Shown here one piece after another: positions 50,001 to 58,543 of a stretch of DNA of 64,000 nt. The position numbers and the translations under genes are program-made. The DNA is from Hoeflea_A sp965204935 (lineage in GTDB: Bacteria; Pseudomonadota; Alphaproteobacteria; Rhizobiales; Rhizobiaceae), in NCBI RefSeq assembly GCF_965204935.1, contig NZ_CBDBFO010000002.1. One strand, 5' to 3'. How positions within the stretch are numbered: position 1 is the first letter of the stretch; each line of letters begins with the position of its first letter. A model generated the notes under the pieces. It did not search any database. It was not told where the DNA came from and saw only the letters and a program-made list of their open reading frames with translations.

Positions 50001-51816
50001 CCTGCTCGAGCCTGAGAGCTGGTCCGTCCGGTCCTGAAGGGACAAATCCGGGAACACCGTGAATATCGAGCAGGTGAGAGTAGATGTCGTGCGTTTCCAG
50101 AATAATGGGAGCGTTGGTGAGACTACGAGTTGCCTCGACATGTGGGGCGTGGTTGACGATGGCCACTTTTGCAGTTCGACCAATCCAGTCGACCAGCTTT
50201 GGGGTTTCTGTAACGGCATTGGCCAAAAGCATGGACATGCGCTTGAGAGCAGAAGCTGATCTGAACTCCGCCGTAGACTTCAGTTCATTCAGGCCGTTGT
50301 GTTCATCACGCTCCATGATCGCAAAATAGTGCGGACGGACCACGGCCTGATCCTGACCGATCATTTTCCTTATCCGATCGACCCGCCTTGCGCCATTATT
50401 AGGCCAGTGATCGAAATACAGACGTGCTACGCGGAAGCCGAGTTCAATCAACACCCTGACCTGAGCATCGAATATTGCGGAACTGCCCACCCTGCCCCAA
50501 AAGGCTGATGAAACAATCGCAATCGGCCCGAACGAATCAACAACAAGCGAGTAATTACTTTCAGCGTCGGCTTCCCTTATCTTCTTAACAAATCCAGCAA
50601 CGGCTTCGGGCGCGGGAAAGGCCAAGTGATCGGCCGTGCGGTCAATCTGAACCGTCGAAATATCGTTCCATCGCGACGCGCTGCCGTCGGTGCCGTTTGC
50701 GGTTAGGACGGTTATACGGTGGAACGGAGAGCCGCTCTGGAGGCGAGATTTGAGCGTTGCGCGATCCGCAAGCCCAGGCGTGTCGCGCATCGATTGACGC
50801 TGAGCCGGCACGGCAACAAATTTGATCGGCAATGGATTGTCGAGTTGCAGCTGCGCTGCGAGCCCGAGCAGAGCTTCGAGATGCCACACCTCGACCGCTG
50901 GCATTAATATCAGATCAGGAAGCTGGGCCGCCTTCTCGCGCTCCTTCAGCCAGACGCCGAATTTCGTGAATATTGCGTGCTCGCCCATTGCTGTGGCGGG
51001 AACAACACCAATCTCCTCATCATTAACACTTCCCTCGGGACGGGGTTGCCTTTCATTACTCCGACGGGAACCGTCTCGATGCACGGCGCCGGATCTGTGC
51101 ACACCCAGGGCATAGCGATGGCGGATCCTCCATTTGATCTTCTTCGCCAGGTTACGGGCCGGTTCGACCAAAATCACAAAAACCGTACGCCAATAAATCC
51201 ACTCCCCTGCTCGGCGGAAAAACTCCAGCGCGGGAAATGCCCGGCGTTGATGTGCAGATAAAGATGCACGCCCGGCGGGTTTTAACACATAGGGGTACAG
51301 CAGCGTCCAAAAGAGGTGTTTCGTCAACAGCCTTTGCAAATGCCGCACCGCCCGCAGACACCATCCGGCGACACGTTGAAGTTTGTAGAAGATTCGTACG
51401 ATTACCCACACCAGCAGAGCAGTCAGGCGCACTAGGATACCCTTGTTTGCGGCATGCCATGTGGTGCGGGCCCACATATCCATTGCGGCTATTCTAGACG
51501 CAATCCGGCCTGCAATCACGGTGGCGTGTGTTCTCCCTGCGCCTTTGCGAACTGTCGTGGTGTTGTCCGGCACGGGTTTGTCCTGCAGTTCCGCCCAGCC
51601 AGCCGGATATAGGGTCCGCCAGACGGTCGCTCGGTCGCCAGCAGACAAATCGTCGTCACAGTCGACGTGCCAGTCGACAGCCCAACCAGACTCATCCAGA
51701 AGGCGAACGACCTCTTGTGTAAACTCTTTTTCGGATTCGGATGCATGTGCGCGGGCCGGATCGAGAACCACAATGCGGCGCCTGTTTCCGGCGATCTCAT
51801 CAGCAAAATTCGTCAC
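47095..51816 (-). CDS. Giant multidomain glycosyltransferase with one GT4-like and two GT2 domains
   Basis: 1573 residues from GTG 51816. Residues 1-240 are unlike known domains and include a hydrophobic stretch (ILVRLTALLVWVIVRIFYKL, about 125-145). About 280-860 resembles a GT4-type transferase, with DIMLWGSWHENNVQSIRWFL near 670 and KGTGISIKAMDVLGWSACFS near 750. GT2 domain A starts near 882 (PWLSVVVATCDRYETLPDTI, AFVDDNAIADPNWASEI) and domain B near 1223 (PRLSVVIATYDRYDLLPYAL, AYIDDDALAATGWAVEV). A and B are clearly duplicates. A has DDN where B has DDD, so A may have altered metal binding. It probably builds a surface glycan at the inner membrane. Confidence 0.85.
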   Translation of the reverse strand: MTNFADEIAGNRRRIVVLDPARAHASESEKEFTQEVVRLLDESGWAVDWHVDCDDDLSAGDRATVWRTLYPAGWAELQDKPVPDNTTTVRKGAGRTHATVIAGRIASRIAAMDMWARTTWHAANKGILVRLTALLVWVIVRIFYKLQRVAGWCLRAVRHLQRLLTKHLFWTLLYPYVLKPAGRASLSAHQRRAFPALEFFRRAGEWIYWRTVFVILVEPARNLAKKIKWRIRHRYALGVHRSGAVHRDGSRRSNERQPRPEGSVNDEEIGVVPATAMGEHAIFTKFGVWLKEREKAAQLPDLILMPAVEVWHLEALLGLAAQLQLDNPLPIKFVAVPAQRQSMRDTPGLADRATLKSRLQSGSPFHRITVLTANGTDGSASRWNDISTVQIDRTADHLAFPAPEAVAGFVKKIREADAESNYSLVVDSFGPIAIVSSAFWGRVGSSAIFDAQVRVLIELGFRVARLYFDHWPNNGARRVDRIRKMIGQDQAVVRPHYFAIMERDEHNGLNELKSTAEFRSASALKRMSMLLANAVTETPKLVDWIGRTAKVAIVNHAPHVEATRSLTNAPIILETHDIYSHLLDIHGVPGFVPSGPDGPALRLEQERAIWKAVDCCVNLSESEQREIADFALRSVFVRPIRNRSTPSDRPWLQFAKENNIACENGAPGFFDIMLWGSWHENNVQSIRWFLEKVRPRLEKRRKLRIVIVGRVLNGLRPYIRKYPDVVCCEFVDRLEDIAIRSSVLVLPDRKGTGISIKAMDVLGWSACFSSTKQGMRGVEFGRFDSPVTETAEEMAADILELLDEHSKREARRELAQNLHELNSSQDAYFEAWQGILRDVLPGISAGFSGKHRNKEIPESGGQAKNAPSISGNTSLPSTDKHKPWLSVVVATCDRYETLPDTIRSLTEQNVPPGFLEVIVVDHSPDQDFAAAVAERYSPSPHLNYILEPASGQSNARNLGLSKARADIVAFVDDNAIADPNWASEIVATFHVFDGSAGVVGGPVLARWIGPQPTWLPDELVKYLSVVDWEGTRRELDSDKRMSGCNIAYKKTALQSVGGFSNTLEKTTQDQFNMSNGEAEVEEQLRQQGYLRVYTPEAKVSRVIDPERLDRRGLRRQSAWQAVSDFLKDAKGPADGVQPAGQRLRQAQKDRNPPLPLHFFRQTDRSELVRQDVGLIYDLVSVMLVGGVQQNDETDQENGGLTSMPPLTSAGDKQNRTPGDWIITKPRLSVVIATYDRYDLLPYALASLQSQTMPPEQLEIIVVDNSPDKRKASAFAERFDDDPQITYIIADQPGLSNARNIGLETARSDYVAYIDDDALAATGWAVEVLAAFEAFGKRTAVVGGRVRPHWLSQRPDWLADHLLSYLSVVDWGDKSRRLKSTEWLVGCNIAFDKAALVSAGGFSAGLGRIGPGHALLSNEDNDVVERLTADGRLAIYAPAAEVEHVIDPGRLRRGWFRRRAAWQAVSDFVQDADRTIAYAPAAAEHLRHAHGNDVRQDIAGIFAASGQPEAFEKEVGLCYDIVVSLLNGGEEFDLSGMPAKAPSVRSKLRGRARRAILANKELTRLARKVPHRFR

Positions 51817-52240
51817 CTAGCCGCTACCCACCCAATCACGGTTACAAATATCCAGACATGCGTCTGATAACAGCGTTGCCCAAAAAAGCCGAGTTGTTCT
51901 ACTCTGTAAGTCTTCAGACTGAATAGGAAACCGACCGCTTCCAGTGGGTGGTTGAACAGTGAAAGTTCAAAGCCATCCGGGGCTCCAGAGGTGAACTTTT
52001 GCATAGAGTTCGCCTGCGGAAACCAGTGAAAACCGCCTCCAACGGATTTTTGCCGTTTACAAGAATTTTCTCGATCTCGGACTGGCAAGGCTTTTGTTCC
52101 GAATTTCACTCTAATATCTTGGTATTTGGGAATATTTGAATTGCACACATCAACACTTTACGCAAAGAGGGCGTTCATGACGCCGCTACGTCTTCACAGC
52201 GCCACCAAGGAAGCATCCGGCCCGAGGTTGAAGAGGCCTT
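51817..52240. promoter_or_regulatory. Divergent promoter region of the glycan locus
   Basis: This 424-bp stretch lies between the giant glycosyltransferase (minus) and a GT4 gene (plus). It is AT-richer than its surroundings and holds the small dyad AGTCT-TC-AGACT near 51908-51919. No convincing coding frame, RNA gene or clear -35/-10 pair was recognised. A 111-codon minus-strand frame here lacks coding character. Confidence 0.4.
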
Positions 52241-53413
52241 ATGAGTGGTCTCGGTAAATCCGGCAAGCGTCTTCTCGTCTGGCAATGGGGTCGCAGGGGC
52301 GCAGGTCCGCGCTTTGCTGCCGAGCTGGCGGAGGCGTTCGAGCGGACCGGCCACGAACCGGTGTTGTCTCTGTCGCAGCGCGCAGAAAGTTTTGCGGGCC
52401 TGAAAAGCCTGTGTACGCGTGGCTATCACATCGATGCCGGCGGCAGTCTTCTCGGCCAGGCCAGGTTTGGCCTCGGTCTTCCGGTCACTTTGTCGAAACT
52501 TGAGAACTTTCTGCGGCACGAAAGCATCGATGCCGCAGTTTGCGCCATGCCGGGATACTGGGACCGCGCCGTAGCCGCAAAGCTCCGGCGCGCTGGCATA
52601 CCGCTTGTGACCATCGTTCACGATTGGCGCGCCCATGCCGGCGACGGGCACGATCTGGTCTATCGGCTGCAGCGAGGCGTGATACGTGATAGCGCGGCAA
52701 TCGTGACGCTTTCAGATCACGTTGAACAGCAGTTGCGCGGCGGATCGTCGGAGATGTCGGGCTTGCGACATCTCAGGCGTCTGGCACATCCGCCCTTTGC
52801 ATTTTCCGATCTAATGCTTAAATCGCCGGTCGCATGGAAACCGCACGGCGGACCGTCTAACATCCTGATCGTTGGCCGCATAAAGGCATACAAAGGCGTG
52901 GAAACGGCGCTCGCGATGATGGACCACTTGTCCGATGTTCCGGTGAGGTTGCGTATTGCCGGCGCTTTGGGCAGGCCAAAATGGCGGGTTCGGGCGGAAG
53001 CGATGAATTCGGTTCACTTGAGGCCGGAATGGCTGTCCGAGCGCGATCTCGTCGCCGAAATCGACGCCGCGGATATCGTACTGTTTCCCTATGTTGCTGC
53101 CACCCAGTCCGGCCTCATACCACTTTGCCAGTCGCGTGGCCGCGTTGTTGTTGTCAGTCCGGCCGGTGGTATCGCAGAGCAGGTCGCGGCGGGCCGAGAT
53201 GGTGTGGTTACGGAGGCTGCAACGGCTCGATCACTTGCCGGTGCTGTTCGAAATCTCGTCGATGATCCGGCTTTTTGCCGACGCCTGGCAGAGAACGCTC
53301 TTGCTGATCATGTGCCCGAGCCAGAATGGTCAAAGTTGGCGTCAGGCATCGTTGACCTGTGCAATCTGGTACAGCGTGATGTTAACCTCGCGTCAAAAAA
53401 TCAAATGCAGTAA
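52241..53413 (+). CDS. GT4-family glycosyltransferase
   Basis: The 390-residue GT-B-fold enzyme has an N-terminal acceptor domain (LLVWQWGRRGAGPRFAAELA near residue 11, a glycine-rich loop) and a C-terminal nucleotide-sugar domain (NILIVGRIKAYKGVETALAM near 207, EIDAADIVLFPYVAATQSGL near 282). The GT4 E-x7-E motif is not obvious; Gln/Ser occupy that area (QSGLIPLCQSRG), so activity on an unusual donor or loss of activity should be considered. AGAGG precedes ATG 52241. It is the first gene of the plus-strand glycan genes. Confidence 0.82.
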   Translation: MSGLGKSGKRLLVWQWGRRGAGPRFAAELAEAFERTGHEPVLSLSQRAESFAGLKSLCTRGYHIDAGGSLLGQARFGLGLPVTLSKLENFLRHESIDAAVCAMPGYWDRAVAAKLRRAGIPLVTIVHDWRAHAGDGHDLVYRLQRGVIRDSAAIVTLSDHVEQQLRGGSSEMSGLRHLRRLAHPPFAFSDLMLKSPVAWKPHGGPSNILIVGRIKAYKGVETALAMMDHLSDVPVRLRIAGALGRPKWRVRAEAMNSVHLRPEWLSERDLVAEIDAADIVLFPYVAATQSGLIPLCQSRGRVVVVSPAGGIAEQVAAGRDGVVTEAATARSLAGAVRNLVDDPAFCRRLAENALADHVPEPEWSKLASGIVDLCNLVQRDVNLASKNQMQ

Positions 53414-53487
53414 ATCGACAACAGTTCCAAATTGGTATAACTCCCGACCACTGATGGAGGAGGTTTTGGAGGTTCTTGGGAATATGC

Positions 53488-53522
53488 CGTACCGCCGAAG
53501 CGGCATCGGAAGGTGCGGTACG
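53488..53522. repeat. Stem-loop between the two GT4 genes
   Basis: CGTACCGC (53488-53495) and GCGGTACG (53515-53522) form an 8-bp perfect stem with a 19-nt loop. A competing TGCCG/CGGCA pair overlaps it. It lies in the 166-bp gap before the second GT4 gene; terminator or leader structure is possible. Confidence 0.4.
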
Positions 53523-53579
53523 TTACGAAAAACGACTTACCGGTTTCCATTGGATCGCCCAAACAGCTGACATCCTGCC

Positions 53580-54812
53580 TTGACCCAAAAGGTCAATTGG
53601 TGCCCAAGGCTTAACACTTACGCTGGACCGCTAGGGGGCCTAGTTATCAGACCTTCAGACTCGCGCGTTTTGTTTGCAGCCAACGAATTGGGCAATTTTT
53701 TGCATCATCGTGGCGCTTTGGCTCGAGCCTTGGCAGACAAGGGCGTGGCCAGCGTTGTTATCGCGGACGCCGACTCAAAATCAGATACTGACGGGCTGGT
53801 ATTCCGCAACGTTCGCATCAATCGCTACGGTTTCGACGCTATCGGCGACAGCATGCTCTTTCTGACGATATTGAGGGAGATCATTCGTTGGCGCCCTGAA
53901 GTCGTGCACCTATTTCATCTGAAGCCGTATCTGTATGGCGGTTTGGCGGCACAAATCGCACGCCTTGCGGGATGGCGTGGCCGTCTGATTGCCACGGTAC
54001 CCGGTCGGGGGCGGCTATACGCCGGTGATACTTCTCGGTCGGGTATGCGAAAACTGCGCAGACGGATCGTCCAACCGATGCTGCGCATCGCACTGAAGGA
54101 CGCGGACGTCACTTTCGAAACAAAGGCGGACCGGGATTTTTGGGTTGACGAGCGGCTCACGTCAGCGCTCAAGGCCCATGTCGTCAATGGAGCGGGCATA
54201 GATATGAATGCCTTTTCTCCGGCACGCCGGCAGCGGCGCGACGGACAGCGCCTCCGCGTACTTTACGCGGGTCGCCTGCTCGTGACGAAGGGGTTGGACA
54301 CATTTCTGCAGGCAGCACAAATGGTGCAACGTCACGCGCGAGGTGCGCAAATCGAAATGATGATAGCCGGCTCGCACACGGGTGACCCCGATGAAGTACC
54401 CCTGGCCGATCTGGTTGACGCACCAGGTGTTCGTCTTCTGGGTCATGTCGATGATATGCCGAAGCTATTGAGTGAGTGCGACGTCGTCGTGCTACCGAGC
54501 CGTTACAATGAAGGAATTCCGCGGATCCTGATCGAAGCGGCGGCGACGGGTTGCGTACCGGTCGCGACACACTTTGCCGGAAGCGAGGCCGTAATTCGGC
54601 ACGGCAAGACGGGCTTTCTGCTTGCTGAAGGAAGCATGCAGGAACAAGCCGCAGAGGTCTCCGATCTGCTGGCAATGCTGGAAGGCGATCGGCGAAAGTG
54701 CTCGGTCATCGGAGACCAGGCGGCAGGCTTCGTGCGCGAGGGCGGGTTCGACAATCGCTCGGTAAACGACGCACTCCTGTCACTATACGCGTTTGTCGGA
54801 CAGCGGAATTAG
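53580..54812 (+). CDS. GT4-family glycosyltransferase
   Basis: This GT-B enzyme of about 410 residues resembles WcaI/PglA-like sugar transferases. Seen: RVLFAANELGNFLHHRGALA near residue 29, LRVLYAGRLLVTKGLDTFLQ near 225, GVRLLGHVDDMPKLLSECDV and LPSRYNEGIPRILIEAAATG near 305 with the EGIPRILIE form of the GT4 E-x7-E donor-site motif. The only upstream start is TTG 53580, with no good ribosome site, and the enzyme fold begins near residue 29, so the true start may be a little downstream. It acts in surface-glycan assembly with its neighbours. Confidence 0.84.
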   Translation: MTQKVNWCPRLNTYAGPLGGLVIRPSDSRVLFAANELGNFLHHRGALARALADKGVASVVIADADSKSDTDGLVFRNVRINRYGFDAIGDSMLFLTILREIIRWRPEVVHLFHLKPYLYGGLAAQIARLAGWRGRLIATVPGRGRLYAGDTSRSGMRKLRRRIVQPMLRIALKDADVTFETKADRDFWVDERLTSALKAHVVNGAGIDMNAFSPARRQRRDGQRLRVLYAGRLLVTKGLDTFLQAAQMVQRHARGAQIEMMIAGSHTGDPDEVPLADLVDAPGVRLLGHVDDMPKLLSECDVVVLPSRYNEGIPRILIEAAATGCVPVATHFAGSEAVIRHGKTGFLLAEGSMQEQAAEVSDLLAMLEGDRRKCSVIGDQAAGFVREGGFDNRSVNDALLSLYAFVGQRN

Positions 54813-54928
54813 GCCGAGTCCAGCACGTCACCGCAAAACGTTCGATTAAATCTTACTGACAAAACTCGCCGTTGGTCTCATAGGGAGGTCACAGGGCGCT
54901 TTCGATGGTGGAATTGACCTGTGTCTTA

Positions 54929-55860
54929 GAGCCGGATTCAAAAGTTATTCAAACGTAACAATACCTTGCGAGACGCCGCGTCATGAACCGGATGCTTGCT
55001 ATGAACGCCCACGCGGTTGAGTTCTGGATGGTCCTCTCCCAGTCCCGGGCCAGTCTGCGGCAGCGCCCGAGCCAGGCGAAAGTTCGTTCCACCACCCATC
55101 GACGCGGCAGAACCTTGAAACCGACTGCGCTGTCGCAGCGCTTGACGGTCTCGACCGTCCAGTCGCCATGCCCCGCGAGCGCTGCTCGCAACTTCGGTCC
55201 CGCATAGGCGCCATCGGCGAAGATGTGGCGCAGCCAGGGGAAGCGGTCGCCGACAGCCCTGATCAGGTCGCAGGCCCCGTCCCTGTCCTGAATGTTGGCG
55301 GCGTGAACGATGATGAACAGCATCAGGCCGATCGTATCGGTGACGATGTGTCGCTTGCGGCCCTTGACCTTCTTGCCGGCGTCATAGCCGCGAACGCCCC
55401 CGCTTTCGGTGGTTTTCACGCTCTGGCTGTCGATCACGCCGGCCGTCGGTGAAGCCGCGCGGCCTTCCAGTTCGCGGGTATTGAGGACCAGGAGGTGATT
55501 GATGGCTGCAAAAAGACCCATGCGGCTCCAGGTGTAGAAATAGCCACGTACCGTCGATACCGGTGGGAACTGCTTCGGCAGCATGCGCCACTGGCAGCCG
55601 CTGGTTGCGATATAAAGGATCGCGTTCATCACCTCGCGCATATCGGTCGTACGCGGTCGTCCACCCCGTTTTGCCGGCGGAATGAACGGGGCAAGTATCG
55701 TCCATTCCTCATCGGTCAAATCGCTTGGAAATCTCAAATGGTCTCTGTTATGTTCGGCGCGGGCGATATCATTCCATGGCATCGTGATTCTCCATCTTCT
55801 TTGAAAAGACTGTTGAATCACAAACCATTGATATCGCTCAACTACTTTTAAATCCGGCTC
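54929..55860 (-). mobile_element. IS5-family (IS1031-type) element, 932 bp, complete
   Basis: The ends GAGCCGGATTCAAAAGTT (54929) and the inverse of GAGCCGGATTTAAAAGTAG (to 55860) are near-perfect inverted repeats flanked by the 3-bp duplication TTA (54926-54928, 55861-55863), the TNA target of IS1031-type elements. The right-hand TTA is also the TAA stop of the sulfotransferase-like gene, so the insertion leaves that protein intact. It is related to, but clearly distinct from, the nested element at 9436-11885. Confidence 0.93.
54949..55782 (-). CDS. IS5-family transposase
   Basis: The 277-residue DDE transposase has MPWNDIARAEHNRDHLRFPS at the start, DUF4096-type SDLTDEEWTILAPFIPPAKR, GVIDSQSVKTTESGG (D), WLRHIFADGAYAGPK (D) and RRWVVERTFAWLGRCRRLAR (E). 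GGAGAATCACG precedes ATG 55782; the longer in-frame start at 55821 has no ribosome site. The gene appears intact. Its C terminus (IASIRFMTRRLARYCYV) served to locate the displaced end of the split relative at 9454-11790. Confidence 0.93.
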   Translation of the reverse strand: MPWNDIARAEHNRDHLRFPSDLTDEEWTILAPFIPPAKRGGRPRTTDMREVMNAILYIATSGCQWRMLPKQFPPVSTVRGYFYTWSRMGLFAAINHLLVLNTRELEGRAASPTAGVIDSQSVKTTESGGVRGYDAGKKVKGRKRHIVTDTIGLMLFIIVHAANIQDRDGACDLIRAVGDRFPWLRHIFADGAYAGPKLRAALAGHGDWTVETVKRCDSAVGFKVLPRRWVVERTFAWLGRCRRLARDWERTIQNSTAWAFIASIRFMTRRLARYCYV

Positions 55861-56916
55861 TTAGGCAACGGGACGCAAAGGTCCGGTTTTATTGGTGTTT
55901 TTCGGGTCAAACTGAATTCTTGCGAGCGCTCTGTCCAACGGCTCCGTGAAAGACTTGTCAAGTTGCCTGCCAGACCTGAGCCGCTTGAGCCAGTCGACAA
56001 CCTCTTCAGCGCCAGGCCTGGGTACAGTGCTGGTTTCATCAAGCGGTTTGAATACATCAGCACCCTGAAAGAATGTTTCACTGAGCCGCTCGGTACTTGA
56101 CCGGTAGAAGTTCAGTATGAGATGGCGCAGCGCCAGCGGTGTCGCCTCTTCGATCGACGGGCCAACATCATCCTTTCCGAGGGCGAGCAGTGCATGACAG
56201 AGGTCGACCATACGCTTTCCGGCGAAAGGTCGCTCACCATCGAGCTCTCTTCCAACGGCAATGGCAGCACCAAGCTGAGCGGCAGAAAGAGAAATGTTGG
56301 CACGTCGGTCCGGGTACCGCGCTGCCGAAAGATCCTTATGCCCAAGATAGGTCATGAAGTCGGGAATGATGGAGCCCCCCGACATTCGATCCGGATCATA
56401 AATACGCACTGTAACGGAGTCGAAGCCAACGACCCGTGCAAATCCAAGCAGCGTCCAATAGTAATCAAACCGGCCCAGGAAGCCGCGAAGCTTGAGGGGC
56501 AGATTCGCAGAACGTGGTGCGTTCAACATGCCCCAACGGACCATTGTTCCGGCGTAGGAGAGTACGGCGGAATCGTAGCGCCTGATATAGGCAATTACTC
56601 TCACGTCGGCTCCGGCACATAATTCGGAAAACAAGTGTGGCGGAATGAGATGAAGGGATTCATGGGACAGAATGATCGTTGACTCATGCCGGTCCCGAAT
56701 GATGTTTTGCACGGTCGCTATCGCATGTTCGAACTGCCTTGGGTGATTTCGCGCCATCCGACGATAGAGCCACCTGTGCTGAGGGACGCTTCCGAGTGCG
56801 GGATAGTGAAGATCGTTTGCTTCCATCCAATCTGCGTTGGATGCGAGAAAGGTCTGTAGCGAGCTCGTTCCGGTCTTCTCCCAGCCAATATGCAGAATGA
56901 CAGTTTTCTTTTGCAT
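55861..56916 (-). CDS. Sulfotransferase-like P-loop protein
   Basis: The 351-residue protein opens VILHIGWEKTGTSSLQTFLA, the PAPS-binding P-loop form (G-x-x-K-T-G-T-S-S-L) of bacterial sulfotransferase-like proteins in polysaccharide loci. IILSHESLHLIPPHLFSELC and DVRVIAYIRRYDSAVLSYAG near residue 110 correspond to the 3'-phosphate-binding Arg/Ser region. It probably sulfates a surface glycan in the cytoplasm using PAPS. The stop codon TAA lies in the target duplication of the IS5-type element, which cuts it off from any downstream gene. Confidence 0.78.
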   Translation of the reverse strand: MQKKTVILHIGWEKTGTSSLQTFLASNADWMEANDLHYPALGSVPQHRWLYRRMARNHPRQFEHAIATVQNIIRDRHESTIILSHESLHLIPPHLFSELCAGADVRVIAYIRRYDSAVLSYAGTMVRWGMLNAPRSANLPLKLRGFLGRFDYYWTLLGFARVVGFDSVTVRIYDPDRMSGGSIIPDFMTYLGHKDLSAARYPDRRANISLSAAQLGAAIAVGRELDGERPFAGKRMVDLCHALLALGKDDVGPSIEEATPLALRHLILNFYRSSTERLSETFFQGADVFKPLDETSTVPRPGAEEVVDWLKRLRSGRQLDKSFTEPLDRALARIQFDPKNTNKTGPLRPVA

Positions 56917-57251
56917 GTTTCGTGTCCTTCAGGCGAGATGACCGACAGCTTATTCCGGGCACATGGTTTACACAATTTGCTATAAAGGAGTTTCGGAGGT
57001 CATGGGGTAGAATTTGTGTGGATGGACGCCACCATCGTTCAACTGATGAACGGGCTATGTTGCGTCGGATAAATGAGCGTATACACCCGATCCAACTGGC
57101 GTTATTGTCATCCGCTGACCATGTCTGATTTGTACCGTTCTTCAACAGTGATCTAGGATTTTCACTTCAATAACGCGGACACGTTAGAAAAGCTGAGTTG
57201 CATCTGCATCAATGCAATTGTGAAGCATGTGACAGGAGAAGACCGCCACTA
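56917..57251. promoter_or_regulatory. Divergent region between the sulfotransferase-like and VCBS/ASPIC genes
   Basis: This 335-bp gene-free stretch is AT-richer than the backbone. No clear promoter boxes, dyad or RNA gene was recognised beyond AGGAGA at about 57234-57239, the probable ribosome site of the following gene. Confidence 0.35.
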
Positions 57252-58534
57252 ATGCGACCCAACCCCAATTCTCAAACCCGCAGGCTTCTGACAGCATTTC
57301 TCCTGGTCGCGTTCGCTGGGCCCGCAGCTGCGACAATTCAGTTTGAGGAAGTCGAGGGTGCTTTTTCGGAGCTTCCGGTCACCCAAAGCTACGGCAGCGC
57401 GTGGGCCGACTTCAACGGAGACGGCTGTGTAGACCTGTTTCTCAGCAATCATCAGCAAAGGCCAATTCTGTTGGCGAACAACTGCGATGGGACGTTTCAT
57501 GAAGTTGAAGACGACGTGTTTACGGTTCACCCGCGCGTCGAACGAAGCGGCACTTATCTTTGGTGGCCGGATTTTCATGGAGCAGCCTGGGGCGACTACG
57601 ACAATGATGGCGACCCCGATTTGATAATTTCGACCGGTGGCGTTCGCGGATTGCGAACACAGGACTTTTCAACAACAAACCACTTCTGGGAAAACGAACA
57701 CGGCCACTTCAAAGAAAAGTCCGGGAAAAAGCATCTTGGGAACGCCGGTGCCCGAGGCAGAACCCCGAATTGGCTTGATTTTGACGGCGACGGTTTTTTG
57801 GACATAGCGTTGGGCCAGCTTGATCCGCTGGACCGCACATCCGTATTGCGGCGACAGATGGAAGGAAAGTTCGAAGAGTGCGAAGTGTCAAATGACAGTT
57901 GGGACACAAAAGATCCAGCGTTGATACGGTCGTTGTTTCCACTGACTCCGGTCCGAATGGGAGTGAAAGGGCGACTACAGGCTGTCGTGGCACAAGGCGG
58001 CAATTTCTCGCGCTGGGGTTGGAAAACGCAAGGTTGCAACGTCGAACTAAAAATTTGGAACCGGCTCAAAGTTCCCGGCGCCACTGACATGGCTACGGGT
58101 GATTTCAACAACGATCTGAGGCCCGATTTCCTTATCCCGACGAGACGATACGGCGGCAGTCGATACGCGGCGGTCGGGAACCGTGTGAACACCATGTTGA
58201 TGTTTGGCCGAAACTCTCAGGAGACACTGGTTCTTCCGGATTCGCGAACGCTGAAACTCTACTATCCCGGCGATATGTTTCCTCTTTCCGATGTTCGTAT
58301 CGGCGAGGCCGGCGTCGGTGCAGATCCTTATTTGCGGGTTGGCGAAGACCAACTCTATGTCGAGTTGAGCAGGGACAATACCCATACACACGGTTTGTTC
58401 GAGGGTGACGGCGGGGTGTTCAGGATTGGTTATCATCTTGCCTCCAGATCCTGGCATCTCGGACTTCAGAATTCCGGCGATGTGCCGGGGAAACGGCTGA
58501 GGATAACGGTTGAACTGGACACCGGTATCAACGC

Positions 58535-58543
58535 TTCCGATAT
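58535..58543. repeat. Target-site duplication TTCCGATAT (left copy)
   Basis: 9-bp direct repeat flanking the IS at 58544-59981; the second copy is at 59982-59990. It differs from the duplication at the other IS copy, so the two insertions were independent. Confidence 0.95.

Noticed and set aside
51813..52148. 111-codon minus-strand open frame upstream of the giant glycosyltransferase
   Set aside because: It has no ribosome site, domain pattern or sensible codon use, and it overlaps the likely divergent promoter.
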